The notes under the pieces are model-generated. The model had not been told where the DNA came from. It ran no database searches and saw only the letters and a list, made by a program, of their open reading frames with translations. From DATKPE01 sp035524335 (GTDB taxonomy: Bacteria; Bacteroidota; Ignavibacteria; UBA10030; SZUA-254): a DNA stretch of 64,000 bases. The stretch covers positions 9,623 to 73,622 of the forward strand of contig DATKPE010000012.1 in the NCBI GenBank assembly GCA_035524335.1, in the 5' to 3' direction. This document shows, one piece after another, positions 9,026 to 17,963 of this stretch. The position numbers were made by a program, and so were the translations under genes. Each line of letters opens with the position of its first letter. Position 1 is the first letter of the stretch.

Positions 9026-10401
9026 CGGGATTGCTCCTCGTTCCGCGGGATCTCCGATTTCACAGCCCGGGAAAATTTTTTGGCGAATTTCGGTGCCCGG
9101 AAGGAGATATACCGGAGCAGGAAAAGATGGACCGGATTGATCCGGAACTGAACCAGGAGAAGATCCCGTTCGCGGGCGATCATCGTCAGCAGGAACCTCC
9201 AGCATCCGGCGACCAGCCAGAGCGCATGGCGGACAGTTCCGTGGTAGGCCCTGGCGGTGAGGGTGAGGTTCAGATTCCGCCGGAAGGCGGAGGTCAGTTC
9301 GAACTTGTATGCCTCATCCCCCCGGAGAAAATTGATTTCCCGCGCGCCGCCGGCGATCGCATCGTCGATCATCCCCGAGAGGAGGGCGAATCCGGGGCGG
9401 TGTTTCGTCATGGCGGAATGATCGTCGAAGCCGGAGAGATAGTCGAAATAGATTCCATTGAAACGGAAGGCGATCCGCGCGCCGAAGACCCCGCTGTCGT
9501 TCTCGGTCACCCGGCACCAGAGTTCACCGCGGTCGAACAGTTCACCGCAGAGGTCCCGGAAGAATTCCGCGAAGTGCGGTTTTGCGAAGAGGCCCGGATA
9601 CCCGAGCCGGTTCCATCGCCGCTGGTGAAGGCCGATCAGATATTCCAGAATTTTTCCGGCTTCGGGGCGCGATGCCGCCGACCGGATCCGGAAGATGCCG
9701 TCGGTGCCGAGAGAGCGTGAGAGCTGGGAAAATTTCCGCCGGATGCCGGGCGAGAGGGAGCGGAGAAATTCCTCCTTTCCCGCAGGGGCGGGGAGATAGG
9801 GACAGATGTCGGCCCCGGTTGAGGAGCCTGCGTACTCGCCGGCGCGTGCATCGCTTCTGAACAGCCCCCTGAGCGGACTTCCTTCGGGGATGTTCAGGAG
9901 CTCCAGACGGTCGCAGGGAACCGTCCCGTCCAGTATGGCGCGCTCGATCATCGACACTACCACAGCAGACCAGCCCGGGAGGGCGAGGATATTGAGATAG
10001 TCGCTCGGACCGTCGTCGAGAAACATGCCGAAACTGTTCCCGGAGAGCTCGCCCGACCCGATCAGACGCAGCTGGTGCTGGACGGGCCAGCCCGCGACAC
10101 GCCAGGTCCGAAGGAACAGGGGAGCGGCGCCGATCAGAGCGCCGTCGACGGAAAAGAGCATGACGGCGAGACGATCCGGCTTCCGCGAAAAGTATTTCCA
10201 CCAGAGCCTGAGCCAGGTGTGCGACTGGAAAATGGTCGATGCCGGGTCTCCCAGGGCAAGACGGTCCCATGCCGCTCCGATGGAGAGAAACTCATCGGCG
10301 CCGGTGATCAACTGCATCACCGGTTTCCCTCTGTCCGCCGGTGCGGGAACGGGCGAAGCGCCGGTCACGACGCTATGTGCGGTGCGGGCCGTGGTATTCA
10401 T
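9022..10401 (-). CDS. FemAB/GNAT-like acyltransferase, second copy
   Basis: 459 residues. The N-terminus holds TIFQSHTWLRLWWKYF, equivalent to TVFQSFEWNRAWWKYK of the 3828-5240 gene. INFLRGDEAYKFELT near residue 375 is equivalent to FDYLRGDEPYKYR, so both copies share the Acetyltransf_6 core. An internal Met at residue 29 (MQLITGADEF) is a possible alternative start. It lies 6 bp after the deacetylase gene and overlaps the next GT4 gene. The order GNAT-GT4-GT4-ligase-GNAT suggests a block that grew by duplication. Acceptor and acyl donor are unknown. Confidence 0.9.
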   Translation of the reverse strand: MNTTARTAHSVVTGASPVPAPADRGKPVMQLITGADEFLSIGAAWDRLALGDPASTIFQSHTWLRLWWKYFSRKPDRLAVMLFSVDGALIGAAPLFLRTWRVAGWPVQHQLRLIGSGELSGNSFGMFLDDGPSDYLNILALPGWSAVVVSMIERAILDGTVPCDRLELLNIPEGSPLRGLFRSDARAGEYAGSSTGADICPYLPAPAGKEEFLRSLSPGIRRKFSQLSRSLGTDGIFRIRSAASRPEAGKILEYLIGLHQRRWNRLGYPGLFAKPHFAEFFRDLCGELFDRGELWCRVTENDSGVFGARIAFRFNGIYFDYLSGFDDHSAMTKHRPGFALLSGMIDDAIAGGAREINFLRGDEAYKFELTSAFRRNLNLTLTARAYHGTVRHALWLVAGCWRFLLTMIARERDLLLVQFRINPVHLFLLRYISFRAPKFAKKFSRAVKSEIPRNEEQSR

Positions 10402-10407
10402 TTCGCC

Positions 10408-11295
10408 TCAGTGAGCGGCCGGATCATGTGCCGGCTCGTGGGATGATATTCCGGGCGATGCCGGCGGTTTGGCGGATGCCGCGCCTCCGCCTCTGAACAG
10501 TTTTTTGAGCTTCCAGCGAAGCCATCCGACATACTCGTACGGGGTGAAGAGCATGAGCGCAAAATGGAGCGGGGAAAGATTTCCCTGGATCAGCGTGCGC
10601 CGGATTTCAAACGGGTCTGAAGCAAACTTGGGCGGACCGGAAAATGTGGCGCATGCGGTTTCGTATCCGGCGTCCTGTACCATTTTTTTGGTCGCATCGT
10701 TCAGGTTTCCGTACGGAAACGCAAAGGTCTTGACCGGAGCGTTGAGCAGAATCTCGAGCATCATCCTCGACCGGTAGATTTCGTCCCAGGCTTTCTCCCG
10801 CACGAGCCGGGGGAGGATCGGGTGGGTGAGCGAGTGGGATCCGATCTCGTGCCCCGCGGCGTGCAGTTCGAGCAGCTGCTGTTCGTTCATCAGCGGCGCG
10901 AGGGGGAGCCCGTTCGACTTGTCCCAGAAGTTGGCCGAAAGTTTCTTGTCCGCCACGCAGAAGACGACGGAACGCATCCCGAATTCCTCCAGAACGGGAA
11001 ATGCGTTCTCGTGGAAATCGAGATATGCATCATCGAATGTCAGAATAACCGGCTTCTTCGGGAGGTTCAGCTCCCCCCGCAGGAACAGGCGGTAATCCTC
11101 AAATGTGATCGAGGTGAAACCCCACCGCTCGAGCATGCTCATCTGGTTGTGAAACTCCTGCGTGCTGATGCACATGCCGGGATACGCATAGCTCACGTTC
11201 ACCGCATTCACGACCCTGTGGTACATCAGGACCTTGATTTTCTGCGGATTTCCTTCGCCCCACTGCTCGTGATGTTCGGACGGATTAAGCTCCAT
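10408..11295 (-). CDS. Polysaccharide deacetylase (NodB family, CE4)
   Basis: Start taken at the ATG at 11295 (MELNPSEHHEQW, 295 residues), which overlaps the upstream acetyltransferase by 11 bp. Earlier starts give a sequence unlike the family. CE4 motif 1 is present as TFDDA (86-90) and motif 2 as HSLTH (154-158), giving the Asp and two His of the metal site. KTFAFPYGN matches motif 3. There is no signal peptide, so it acts in the cytoplasm or is non-classical. In EPS loci this enzyme removes N-acetyl groups from glycan or lipid-linked sugars. The C-terminus is low-complexity. Confidence 0.92.
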   Translation of the reverse strand: MELNPSEHHEQWGEGNPQKIKVLMYHRVVNAVNVSYAYPGMCISTQEFHNQMSMLERWGFTSITFEDYRLFLRGELNLPKKPVILTFDDAYLDFHENAFPVLEEFGMRSVVFCVADKKLSANFWDKSNGLPLAPLMNEQQLLELHAAGHEIGSHSLTHPILPRLVREKAWDEIYRSRMMLEILLNAPVKTFAFPYGNLNDATKKMVQDAGYETACATFSGPPKFASDPFEIRRTLIQGNLSPLHFALMLFTPYEYVGWLRWKLKKLFRGGGAASAKPPASPGISSHEPAHDPAAH

Positions 11296-11860
11296 GGCTC
11301 GAAGTTCCGGAGAGTGGTTGAAATTGTGTGACCATTTTTGCCGGTACGCCGCCGACGAGACTGTTCGCCGGAACGTCTTTTGTGACAACCGCGCCCGCGG
11401 CGACGATCGCTCCGCGGCCGATGTGCACACCCTTCAGAATGATCGCACGGCATCCGATCCAGACGTCGTCCTCGATGACGACGGGACGGGATTCGAGCGG
11501 CTTGCCGGGAAGGGGATGAAAATCGGAATCCATAATGTTGACGTCCCACGCGATTTTGCAGTCGCGCCCGATGGTGACGCTCCGGGTCGCGATGACCGCG
11601 GTGTTCCTGTTCAGATATGTGCCGTTGCCGATCCTGAGCGTCGCCCCTGCGTCCAGTTCAAGCCGCACCCCGGAGTAGAACTGGCAGTTCTCGGCGATCA
11701 GCGATCCTCCCCTGTTGATGACGCGGGGGGAGGGACGTCCGCCGGAGACGACGATGATCCCCGAGGAGGTGAAATGCCGCGAGAACAGGAGGCCCCGCAG
11801 ATGATCGATCAGCGAATGGCGCCGGAGGCGCAGGCGTATTTTTGAGAGTCCACCGTTCAT
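11285..11860 (-). CDS. Hexapeptide-repeat O-acetyltransferase (WbbJ-like)
   Basis: 191 residues of left-handed beta-helix: repeated hexapeptides such as LRIGNGTYLNRNTAV, VTIGRDCKIAW and IGRGAIVAAGAVVTK, ending in the family-typical VGGVPAKMV. The extended loop with MDSDFHP supplies the conserved Asp/His region that binds acetyl-CoA and the acceptor sugar. Expected role: acetylation of a sugar in the EPS repeat. It begins 18 bp after the stop of the GT4 gene at 11879. Confidence 0.93.
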   Translation of the reverse strand: MNGGLSKIRLRLRRHSLIDHLRGLLFSRHFTSSGIIVVSGGRPSPRVINRGGSLIAENCQFYSGVRLELDAGATLRIGNGTYLNRNTAVIATRSVTIGRDCKIAWDVNIMDSDFHPLPGKPLESRPVVIEDDVWIGCRAIILKGVHIGRGAIVAAGAVVTKDVPANSLVGGVPAKMVTQFQPLSGTSSHGA

Positions 11861-11878
11861 CAGGTGTCCTTTGTCGTT

Positions 11879-13102
11879 TTACCGCCCGGCCCCAGCCGGC
11901 TTCTTTTTCCCGTACCTGCCGGCGACGGCGTCGCGGTAGAGTCCGTCGATCTGCTCCCCGATCACATCCCACGTATAGGTGGAGGTGACGAGGTCGTACC
12001 CGTTGCTGACCAGCCTTTTCCGCCGGTCGGCGTTGTCGAAAAGGTCGATCACGGCGTCGGCGAACTGCCGTGGGGAATCGGCAATCATGGCCGTCTCGTC
12101 GTTCCGCACGTTGATGCCCTCACAGCCGATGCTCGTCGTGACGATGGGGATCTTCATCGAGAGCGCCTCGAGGATCTTCAGTCTGGTGCCGCTCCCCATG
12201 CGGAGCGGGACGACATAGACGCTCGATTTGCGGACGAACGGCCGGACGTCCTCGACGAACCCGGTCACGACGACATTCTTCCGCGCCAGGCGCGTGATCG
12301 CCGGCGGAGGCTTACTGCCGACGATGTACACGCGCGCGTCCGGATGGACCTGCTCGATGAGAGGGAATACCTCCTCCATGAAATAATGGATGCCGTCGTG
12401 ATTAGGGAGGTACGACATCGCGCCCGTGAAGACGATCGAATGCGGTTCGAAGGGCTCCCCCGTCGCCGTGAAGTACGAGCTGTCGACGCCGTTCGGCACG
12501 ACGATCTTCGGCACCGCCGGCACGTCGCCGTCGAGGATTTCCTTGTCGCGGGACGAGGTGACGAACATGAGGTCGAACTTCGAACACGATTCGATCTCTT
12601 CCCTGTAAAATTTCTTGTACTCGAACCGGTAGTGGATCCGTTTCAGAAAGGACCGGTTCTTCAGCCACATGCGGCGGAAATTGTCGTATTCCACGTTGTG
12701 CGAATCGAGGATCTTGACCGCATCCGCGTCGAGCGTGTACTGTCCCATCGGGGAAAATTCGACCTGAATGATGTCGAATTTCCTCTCCCGGAGGACTTCC
12801 GCAATGACCCTCTGCATCCGCGCATTGCTGGCGAGCATGTGGAAGAAGCTGTGCCTTGTGAGCAGGGAAAAACCCTGGGCGGCCCGCCGGTGGCGCCGCG
12901 TCCAGTGCCGCGGTACCACCCGCACGTTTTCCGGAGGGAGGTGAAAATAATTCTGGAGTTTCCGGTCGTCGCCGGGCCAGCCGATCGTCAGGATCGTGAC
13001 CTGGTGCCGGCGCGCCGCCTGTCCGATGACGTGTGCCGTGCGGAGCGCACCGCCGAACATCGGCGGGACCGGGCAGTAGGGAATGATGTAGAGGATGTTC
13101 AT
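11879..13102 (-). CDS. Glycosyltransferase family 4 (GT-B)
   Basis: Start at 13102 (MNILYIIPYCPVPPMFGG, 407 residues), making an ATGA overlap with the flippase; a much longer open frame upstream belongs to the flippase coding region in another phase. The N-terminal GT-B loop PMFGGALR, the mid-section IVFTGAMSYLPNHDGI and the donor-site segment GSGTRLKILEALSMKIPIV are characteristic of GT4/Glyco_trans_1_4 enzymes. The architecture is close to the 'stp1' type of transferase in exosortase-associated EPS loci, but that subfamily assignment needs a profile search. Confidence 0.92.
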   Translation of the reverse strand: MNILYIIPYCPVPPMFGGALRTAHVIGQAARRHQVTILTIGWPGDDRKLQNYFHLPPENVRVVPRHWTRRHRRAAQGFSLLTRHSFFHMLASNARMQRVIAEVLRERKFDIIQVEFSPMGQYTLDADAVKILDSHNVEYDNFRRMWLKNRSFLKRIHYRFEYKKFYREEIESCSKFDLMFVTSSRDKEILDGDVPAVPKIVVPNGVDSSYFTATGEPFEPHSIVFTGAMSYLPNHDGIHYFMEEVFPLIEQVHPDARVYIVGSKPPPAITRLARKNVVVTGFVEDVRPFVRKSSVYVVPLRMGSGTRLKILEALSMKIPIVTTSIGCEGINVRNDETAMIADSPRQFADAVIDLFDNADRRKRLVSNGYDLVTSTYTWDVIGEQIDGLYRDAVAGRYGKKKPAGAGR

Positions 13103-14598
13103 TCGCCGCCGCTCCTGCCCATGCTGAATATTTTGGTGATATTGCCGATCGACATAAATTGCTTCATGAATGTGATCTCTTCGGGAGTAAATGTTTTCAT
13201 CAGGAGAAGACAGCCGAAATAGAGCGCGGTGGCGATGACCGGCTGTGCAAGCCAGTACAGACCGGCCTGGTTCATCAGCCAGATCGAACCCGCCATCACA
13301 ATGCCCGCGGTGACGGACTTCACCGACACCAGGTTGATGTCCCGCGGCAGGAGCTTGGCGGGGAGAAGCGCGAGGGCGTTGAGGAGTATGAAGAACTCCG
13401 TGATGATCGTCGCGATCGACGCCCCGATCGCCCCGTTTCCCGCCCGCACCTGAAAATAGGGGATGAGGAAATAATTGAGCACGATGTTGAGGATCGCCGC
13501 AAAGAAGGCGGTGACCGCCCACTGACGCTGTTTGTCGCAGGCAAAGATCGCCGTGCCCAGGACCATGTCGATGTAAATAAGCGGGAGTCCCACCGATAGA
13601 AGCTGGAGAAGGATCACGGAAGGCCCGAAGCCGGTCAGGCCGTAAAATAACTTGATGATGTCGTGGGAGAGCGCGAACATGCAGATCGTGATCGGGAAAA
13701 CGGCGACCATGATGAAATCGAGCCCCTTGCGGGTCATCACCTCGGTCCGGTCGTCGCCTTTCGACTGGAGTTTGGTCATCACCGGAAGGAGCGAGAGCGA
13801 GAAAATGCTCGGCAGAAAGGCCAGGAGGTCGAGAAATTTGTACGACACGCCGTACCATCCCACGACCGCCTCGGGTGTCTGGACCGAGAGCATCACGGTA
13901 TCGATCCGGTAATAGATGACGCCGAACAGCGTGTAGAGGAGATAGGGGAATCCGTCCTTCAGAAGGACGATGGTCTGCTTCCAGTCGACCCGCGCAAGTT
14001 TCGGCACGAACCGGTGCGAGAATTTCAGGAGAATCAGAAAATCGATCAGCGTCCCCGAAATCATGATCGCCGCGATGACAATCTCGTTCGCGCCGAGCAG
14101 AAGCGCGGAGACGCCGACGATCGCGATGAATGCCCGTTCGATGATCGCCCCGATGGAGGAGTATTTGAGCGATTCGAACCCGAGGAACAGCCCGAGGAGA
14201 ACCGTCTTGCCCCCGTTCCAGAGCATCTCGACGCCGAAGAGAAGCAGGATCCAGCGGAGCACCGGCGGGTACCCTGCCACCATGCCGAACACCATGAGCG
14301 AAATGAACGAGACGATCCAGATGCCGACCCGGAACGCGTACGAGTTGGCGATGATCCGGGCGGCGTCTTCGGGCGTCTTCGCGATCCGCTTCGAGATGCC
14401 GAGCCGGTTGTCGTAGTCGATGAACAGGAGAAAGATGCCGGAGACCGTGATGGCAAGGTAGAGATGGCCGTAGCTCACCGGGCCGAGATACCGGGGGAGA
14501 AACAGCATCAGGAGAAACGTCGAGGCCCAGGTCATCAACTGCTGGGCGAACTGGATCGCCGTGTTCTTGGCGACCGAATGTGCTATTGAATTGTTCAT
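13099..14598 (-). CDS. Polysaccharide flippase (Wzx/MATE-MOP type)
   Basis: Start at 14598 (MNNSIAHSVAKN, 499 residues), coupled to the upstream WecG-type gene by a 4-bp overlap. About 12-14 hydrophobic helices are spread through the protein. The opening segment VAKNTAIQFAQQLMTWAS and the FLPRYLGPVSYGHLYLA block match the Polysacc_synt family. It should flip the lipid-linked repeat unit across the inner membrane for the Wzy-type polymerase encoded two genes upstream. Confidence 0.94.
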   Translation of the reverse strand: MNNSIAHSVAKNTAIQFAQQLMTWASTFLLMLFLPRYLGPVSYGHLYLAITVSGIFLLFIDYDNRLGISKRIAKTPEDAARIIANSYAFRVGIWIVSFISLMVFGMVAGYPPVLRWILLLFGVEMLWNGGKTVLLGLFLGFESLKYSSIGAIIERAFIAIVGVSALLLGANEIVIAAIMISGTLIDFLILLKFSHRFVPKLARVDWKQTIVLLKDGFPYLLYTLFGVIYYRIDTVMLSVQTPEAVVGWYGVSYKFLDLLAFLPSIFSLSLLPVMTKLQSKGDDRTEVMTRKGLDFIMVAVFPITICMFALSHDIIKLFYGLTGFGPSVILLQLLSVGLPLIYIDMVLGTAIFACDKQRQWAVTAFFAAILNIVLNYFLIPYFQVRAGNGAIGASIATIITEFFILLNALALLPAKLLPRDINLVSVKSVTAGIVMAGSIWLMNQAGLYWLAQPVIATALYFGCLLLMKTFTPEEITFMKQFMSIGNITKIFSMGRSGGE

Positions 14599-15392
14599 TG
14601 TGCCGGGTGTTCCCTTTCCGTGCGTCCGGACAGGCTGTTCATGACAATTGCGGCGGCAAATCGCGGCAGTGCGAGCATGCGCCGCCACCGGGACGGCTGT
14701 TGGATCAGCCTGTAGAGCCATTCGAGACCGGCGCGCTGAATCGGCCGGGGAGCCCGGCGCACCGCGCCGGACAGAAAATCGAGCGTGCCGCCGACACAGA
14801 TCGTCACCGGAACCTTCAGCCGTTCACGGTTGCGCATGATCCAGAGTTCCTGGGAGGGAGCTCCGTAGGCGATAAGGAGAATGTGGGGAGCCGCTTCCGC
14901 GACGAGGCGGCAGATTTCAGCCTCTTCCTCGGGTTTCGGAGAGCCGGCGTATGTGCCGGCAATGATGAGTCCGGAAAATTCCGAACGGAGCCGGAGTGAG
15001 GCCAGCTCGGCGACGCCGGGCGCCGCGCCGAGGAGAAATACCCGGAGGCCCCTGCGGGCCGCGACCGCCGCGACCCTCTTCGTCAGGTCGACGCCCGTCA
15101 CCCTGTCCGGAATCGGGCGGCCGAGATAGCGCGACGCATAGACCACGCCGATCCCGTCCGGGACGACGAGCGAAGCGCGCTCGATCGCTTCACGGAACTG
15201 CGCGTTCTTCCGTGCCAGCATCACCATTTCCGGGTTCACCGGAATGATGTGATGAATTTTTCCGCTGTGGACCATGCCGGCGATCGATGATATCGCCTGT
15301 TCCATGGTGACGGAATCGACCCGGACGCCGAGAAGGCGCAGGGAGGGGATGGCCGGAGGGGATTTCGGTGCGGTTTTCACGTCTGTCATCAT
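14595..15392 (-). CDS. WecG/TagA/CpsF-family glycosyltransferase (GT26)
   Basis: 265 residues with all family landmarks: IIPVNPEMVMLARKN, VVPDGIGVVYASR, FLLGAAPGV, YGAPSQELW and CVGGTLDFLSGAVRRAP, followed by GLEWLYRL. Enzymes of this family add the second sugar (ManNAcA- or ManNAc-type, or glucosyl) to the undecaprenyl-PP-linked first sugar. Here it likely follows the WecA-type enzyme encoded at 22503. ATG/stop overlaps link it to genes on both sides. Confidence 0.95.
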   Translation of the reverse strand: MMTDVKTAPKSPPAIPSLRLLGVRVDSVTMEQAISSIAGMVHSGKIHHIIPVNPEMVMLARKNAQFREAIERASLVVPDGIGVVYASRYLGRPIPDRVTGVDLTKRVAAVAARRGLRVFLLGAAPGVAELASLRLRSEFSGLIIAGTYAGSPKPEEEAEICRLVAEAAPHILLIAYGAPSQELWIMRNRERLKVPVTICVGGTLDFLSGAVRRAPRPIQRAGLEWLYRLIQQPSRWRRMLALPRFAAAIVMNSLSGRTEREHPAQ

Positions 15393-16921
15393 CCCGCAGA
15401 TCCTTTTCCGGCCGCCTGCCCGTCCGCGATCCTGTCGAGCGTGGGGAGAAGCCCCATCATGGCGCCGAGGTAGACCATGTTCCGCGAGTAGGTCAGCTGA
15501 AGGTCGTAAAAGGAGACGATGAGCTGGCCGAAGACCGCGACGATGATCATCACGCAGACCGCCTTGAAATACGGATCGGTCATCCTCCGGAAGATGTGGG
15601 TGGTGTACATGACCACGATGTCGAGATAGAGCCAGAAGAGGAAGAACCCGATTGCCCCCGATTTGACGATGAGCCAGAAGATCTCGTTGTGGGAGATGTA
15701 ATCCCTGAGCGAGAAGGGGATCATGGCGAGACTGATCGGCTGGTCGTACTTGTTCCCGAATCCGATGCCGAAGATCGGCGACCGCTGGATCGTCTGCGAG
15801 AGGTTGTAATTTTCAAACTCACGGTAGAGGTTGGAATAATACCGTTCCCCGGCGGTTTCCTGGGTCGAGGAGAAGGAGGATTTGATCAGCTGGGCCGGCA
15901 GGCCGATGCTGGTTTCGTTGTCCCAGAAGACCGCAAGATAGATGCCGAGGAGGACGAGGCCGGGAAGAACGTACCGGAGGATCCGACGGAACTGGGCTCC
16001 GGTCAGAAGAAGCGAGTAGGCGACGAATCCCACGCCGAAGGCGCCGTAGGTCGCGCGCCGCTGGGCCAGAATGAACACCACCGCGATGAACGGAAGAGCC
16101 CAACGGAGATAGGTCCGCTCCTTCGTTTTGACACCGAACATGGAGAGGGCGAAGAAGAGCATGAACAGCCCGGCGAAGAAGAGAGGATCTTCGTGATTGG
16201 TGAGCTCGGTCCGGCCGCCGAAATCGAACCCGAGCCGGATAACCCGCGCGACCCCCTGCACCGCCTTGAACGAAATGGCCGCGATGCAGACACGGACGAA
16301 CGTGCGCACCTGTTCGGGGCGCTGAATGATCTGCGGTACGAAGAAATAGAGGATGCCGACATAGAAAAGGGACCGGAGCTCCCAGAGGGCGGGGAGAAAA
16401 TCGCCGCCGGTCGCCATGCCGTAGGTGAGCGAAATCAGGAGCCAGCCGAAGAAGATCGCGGCGAGCTGCCAGAAGGGGACGCGCTGGTAGAAGAGGCGCT
16501 TCCGCATGACGATCAGGATGACCCAGAGTCCGATGATGAGAAAAAGATGGACCTCGAGGGGGTTCGCGACCGCCCAGTCGATGCGTGAGAAGATGTCGAA
16601 GCCCTTCAGGTTCTCGAAGTATTCGAGGCCGATGATGGAAGATTCGTAGCCGCGCGGGGGATACTGGTCGAACAGCAGAACCAGCCCCATGAACAGGTAG
16701 AAGCCCCAGTCGATCCGGTAAAACGTGACCAGGAGCGCAAGGATGAGGGCGATGAGCGCCACCGCATAGAACATGCTTCCCTGATTGAGGACGAGGATCA
16801 GCGCGATGAGAACGGAGAATGCCGCCAGGATCAGCGCAGGCCTGTCCGCCAGGAGCCGCCGGAGACGGGACGGCGGAGCGGTTACCGGGACACCGATATG
16901 ATGGCCGTCGTGTGGCGCCAT
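15389..16921 (-). CDS. O-antigen ligase/polymerase-like membrane protein (Wzy type)
   Basis: 510 residues with about 11-12 membrane helices. A large periplasmic loop lies at about 330-410. The HNEIFWLIVKSGAIGFFLF segment after it is the Wzy_C signature, preceded by GIGFGN. It would polymerise (or ligate) flipped repeat units on the periplasmic side. It starts 4 bp after the stop of the small membrane protein gene. Confidence 0.92.
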   Translation of the reverse strand: MAPHDGHHIGVPVTAPPSRLRRLLADRPALILAAFSVLIALILVLNQGSMFYAVALIALILALLVTFYRIDWGFYLFMGLVLLFDQYPPRGYESSIIGLEYFENLKGFDIFSRIDWAVANPLEVHLFLIIGLWVILIVMRKRLFYQRVPFWQLAAIFFGWLLISLTYGMATGGDFLPALWELRSLFYVGILYFFVPQIIQRPEQVRTFVRVCIAAISFKAVQGVARVIRLGFDFGGRTELTNHEDPLFFAGLFMLFFALSMFGVKTKERTYLRWALPFIAVVFILAQRRATYGAFGVGFVAYSLLLTGAQFRRILRYVLPGLVLLGIYLAVFWDNETSIGLPAQLIKSSFSSTQETAGERYYSNLYREFENYNLSQTIQRSPIFGIGFGNKYDQPISLAMIPFSLRDYISHNEIFWLIVKSGAIGFFLFWLYLDIVVMYTTHIFRRMTDPYFKAVCVMIIVAVFGQLIVSFYDLQLTYSRNMVYLGAMMGLLPTLDRIADGQAAGKGSAG

Positions 16922-16925
16922 GCGG

Positions 16926-17093
16926 TCAGCCGAGCGGTTTGGACATGGTGTACATTTCGTACAGCACCAGGGAAACCTGTGCGAGCGCTATGAGAAAGAC
17001 GGCAACGTACGTGGGAAAGCCGGGACGGCGTTTCCGCTTGCCGAGGAGAAGCGCGAAGAGCATGAGTCCGAGAGATCCGCCGATCGATAACAT
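16926..17093 (-). CDS. Small two-helix membrane protein (55 residues)
   Basis: An ATG at 17093 opens a frame of 55 codons ending in TGA at 16926. The peptide begins MLSIGGSLGLMLFALLLGKR, has a basic turn (KRKRRPG), a second helix (YVAVFLIALAQVSLVLY) and ends MSKPLG. A GAGG ribosome site lies about 11 nt before the ATG, directly after the stop of the ATPase gene. It fills what would otherwise be the only long gap in this part of the operon and stops 4 bp before the polymerase start. The KRKRR turn predicts a cytoplasmic loop with both termini periplasmic. I do not recognise the family. It may be an accessory subunit of the Wzz/Wzy assembly, by position only. Confidence 0.75.
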   Translation of the reverse strand: MLSIGGSLGLMLFALLLGKRKRRPGFPTYVAVFLIALAQVSLVLYEMYTMSKPLG

Positions 17094-17105
17094 GCCGTGT
17101 CCGCC

Positions 17106-17909
17106 TCAGGAGGAGAAATCGTCGCGGTACCGGTTATAGACGAATCCGAGTACCTGGTTTTTGTTGATGCTCCGGAACATCGCGTCGATGTTTTCCTTTT
17201 TTGTCCGCATGGTGTCGACCACGACGAGCAGGCCGTTGAGCTGGTTCGCGAAAAGGACAGGGACCCCCTGATTCGAGATCGCCGGCATGTCGACGATGAT
17301 GAAATCGTATGCCTGCTCGAGGGAATAGAGAATGTCCCGGAAGGCGGTCAGCTGTTCGAGTCCGAGGAACGGCGACTGGGCGGTGCGGTCGACCGGCACC
17401 GGGAGCGACTTTTCGTGCGGGCGCGGATCCGGCGCCGCCGAGGGAATGCCCGAGGTCAGCACCGAAAGATGCTCGATGGCGCTCTTCGAGACGTGGATCG
17501 TCGTGTCGCGGAGAGCGTCCAGCAGTCCCGGGGTCTGCGGTATGCCGAAGATCCTGTGAAGCTGGGGATTCTGGACGTTCAGGTCGATCAGGATGGTTTT
17601 TTTCTGCGACCCCATCGCCAGCGAGACGGCAAGGTTGCAGGCAATGAGCGTTTTTCCCTCGCCGCGGTTCGGGCTGGTGATCCCGAGCGTGAGGTTCACC
17701 TCCCCCGAGTTACGGGAAAGGAGCGAGTAATTGAACGCATTGTAGTACTTGAACCTGACGGTCCGCTCGTCGACGTACTTGCCGCGATCCTCGCTGACCA
17801 CGATGGTCCGGAGGACGCGGACCAGCTTGGTGTTCTCTTCGGTTTGCGGGCCGCGCTGGCCGCTGTTCTGTTCGTCGCTCTTCGGTTGTGCTGTTGATTC
17901 GGGTTCCAT
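17106..17909 (-). CDS. BY-kinase/CpsD-like P-loop ATPase
   Basis: 267 residues. A Walker A is present at 79-87 (SPNRGEGKT) and a Walker B at about 203-207 (FIIVD). The Walker A' segment reads ILIDLNVQNP (106-115) where active tyrosine kinases have LIDxDxRxP, so the second Asp and the Arg are missing. There is no C-terminal tyrosine cluster. It therefore looks like the cytoplasmic partner of the Wzz-like protein, binding ATP but probably with weak or no autokinase activity. An N-terminal ~25-residue polar tail precedes the domain. It lies 54 bp downstream of the wzz-like gene. Confidence 0.88.
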   Translation of the reverse strand: MEPESTAQPKSDEQNSGQRGPQTEENTKLVRVLRTIVVSEDRGKYVDERTVRFKYYNAFNYSLLSRNSGEVNLTLGITSPNRGEGKTLIACNLAVSLAMGSQKKTILIDLNVQNPQLHRIFGIPQTPGLLDALRDTTIHVSKSAIEHLSVLTSGIPSAAPDPRPHEKSLPVPVDRTAQSPFLGLEQLTAFRDILYSLEQAYDFIIVDMPAISNQGVPVLFANQLNGLLVVVDTMRTKKENIDAMFRSINKNQVLGFVYNRYRDDFSS

Positions 17910-17963
17910 GGATTACGTCGTTGTTCGGGATAATGTCGTCATGCGCCGCCGCAGGGACCGGTC

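Noticed and set aside
11864..13222. 452-codon plus-strand frame
   Set aside because: Antisense of a clear GT4 gene; no ribosome site or family match.
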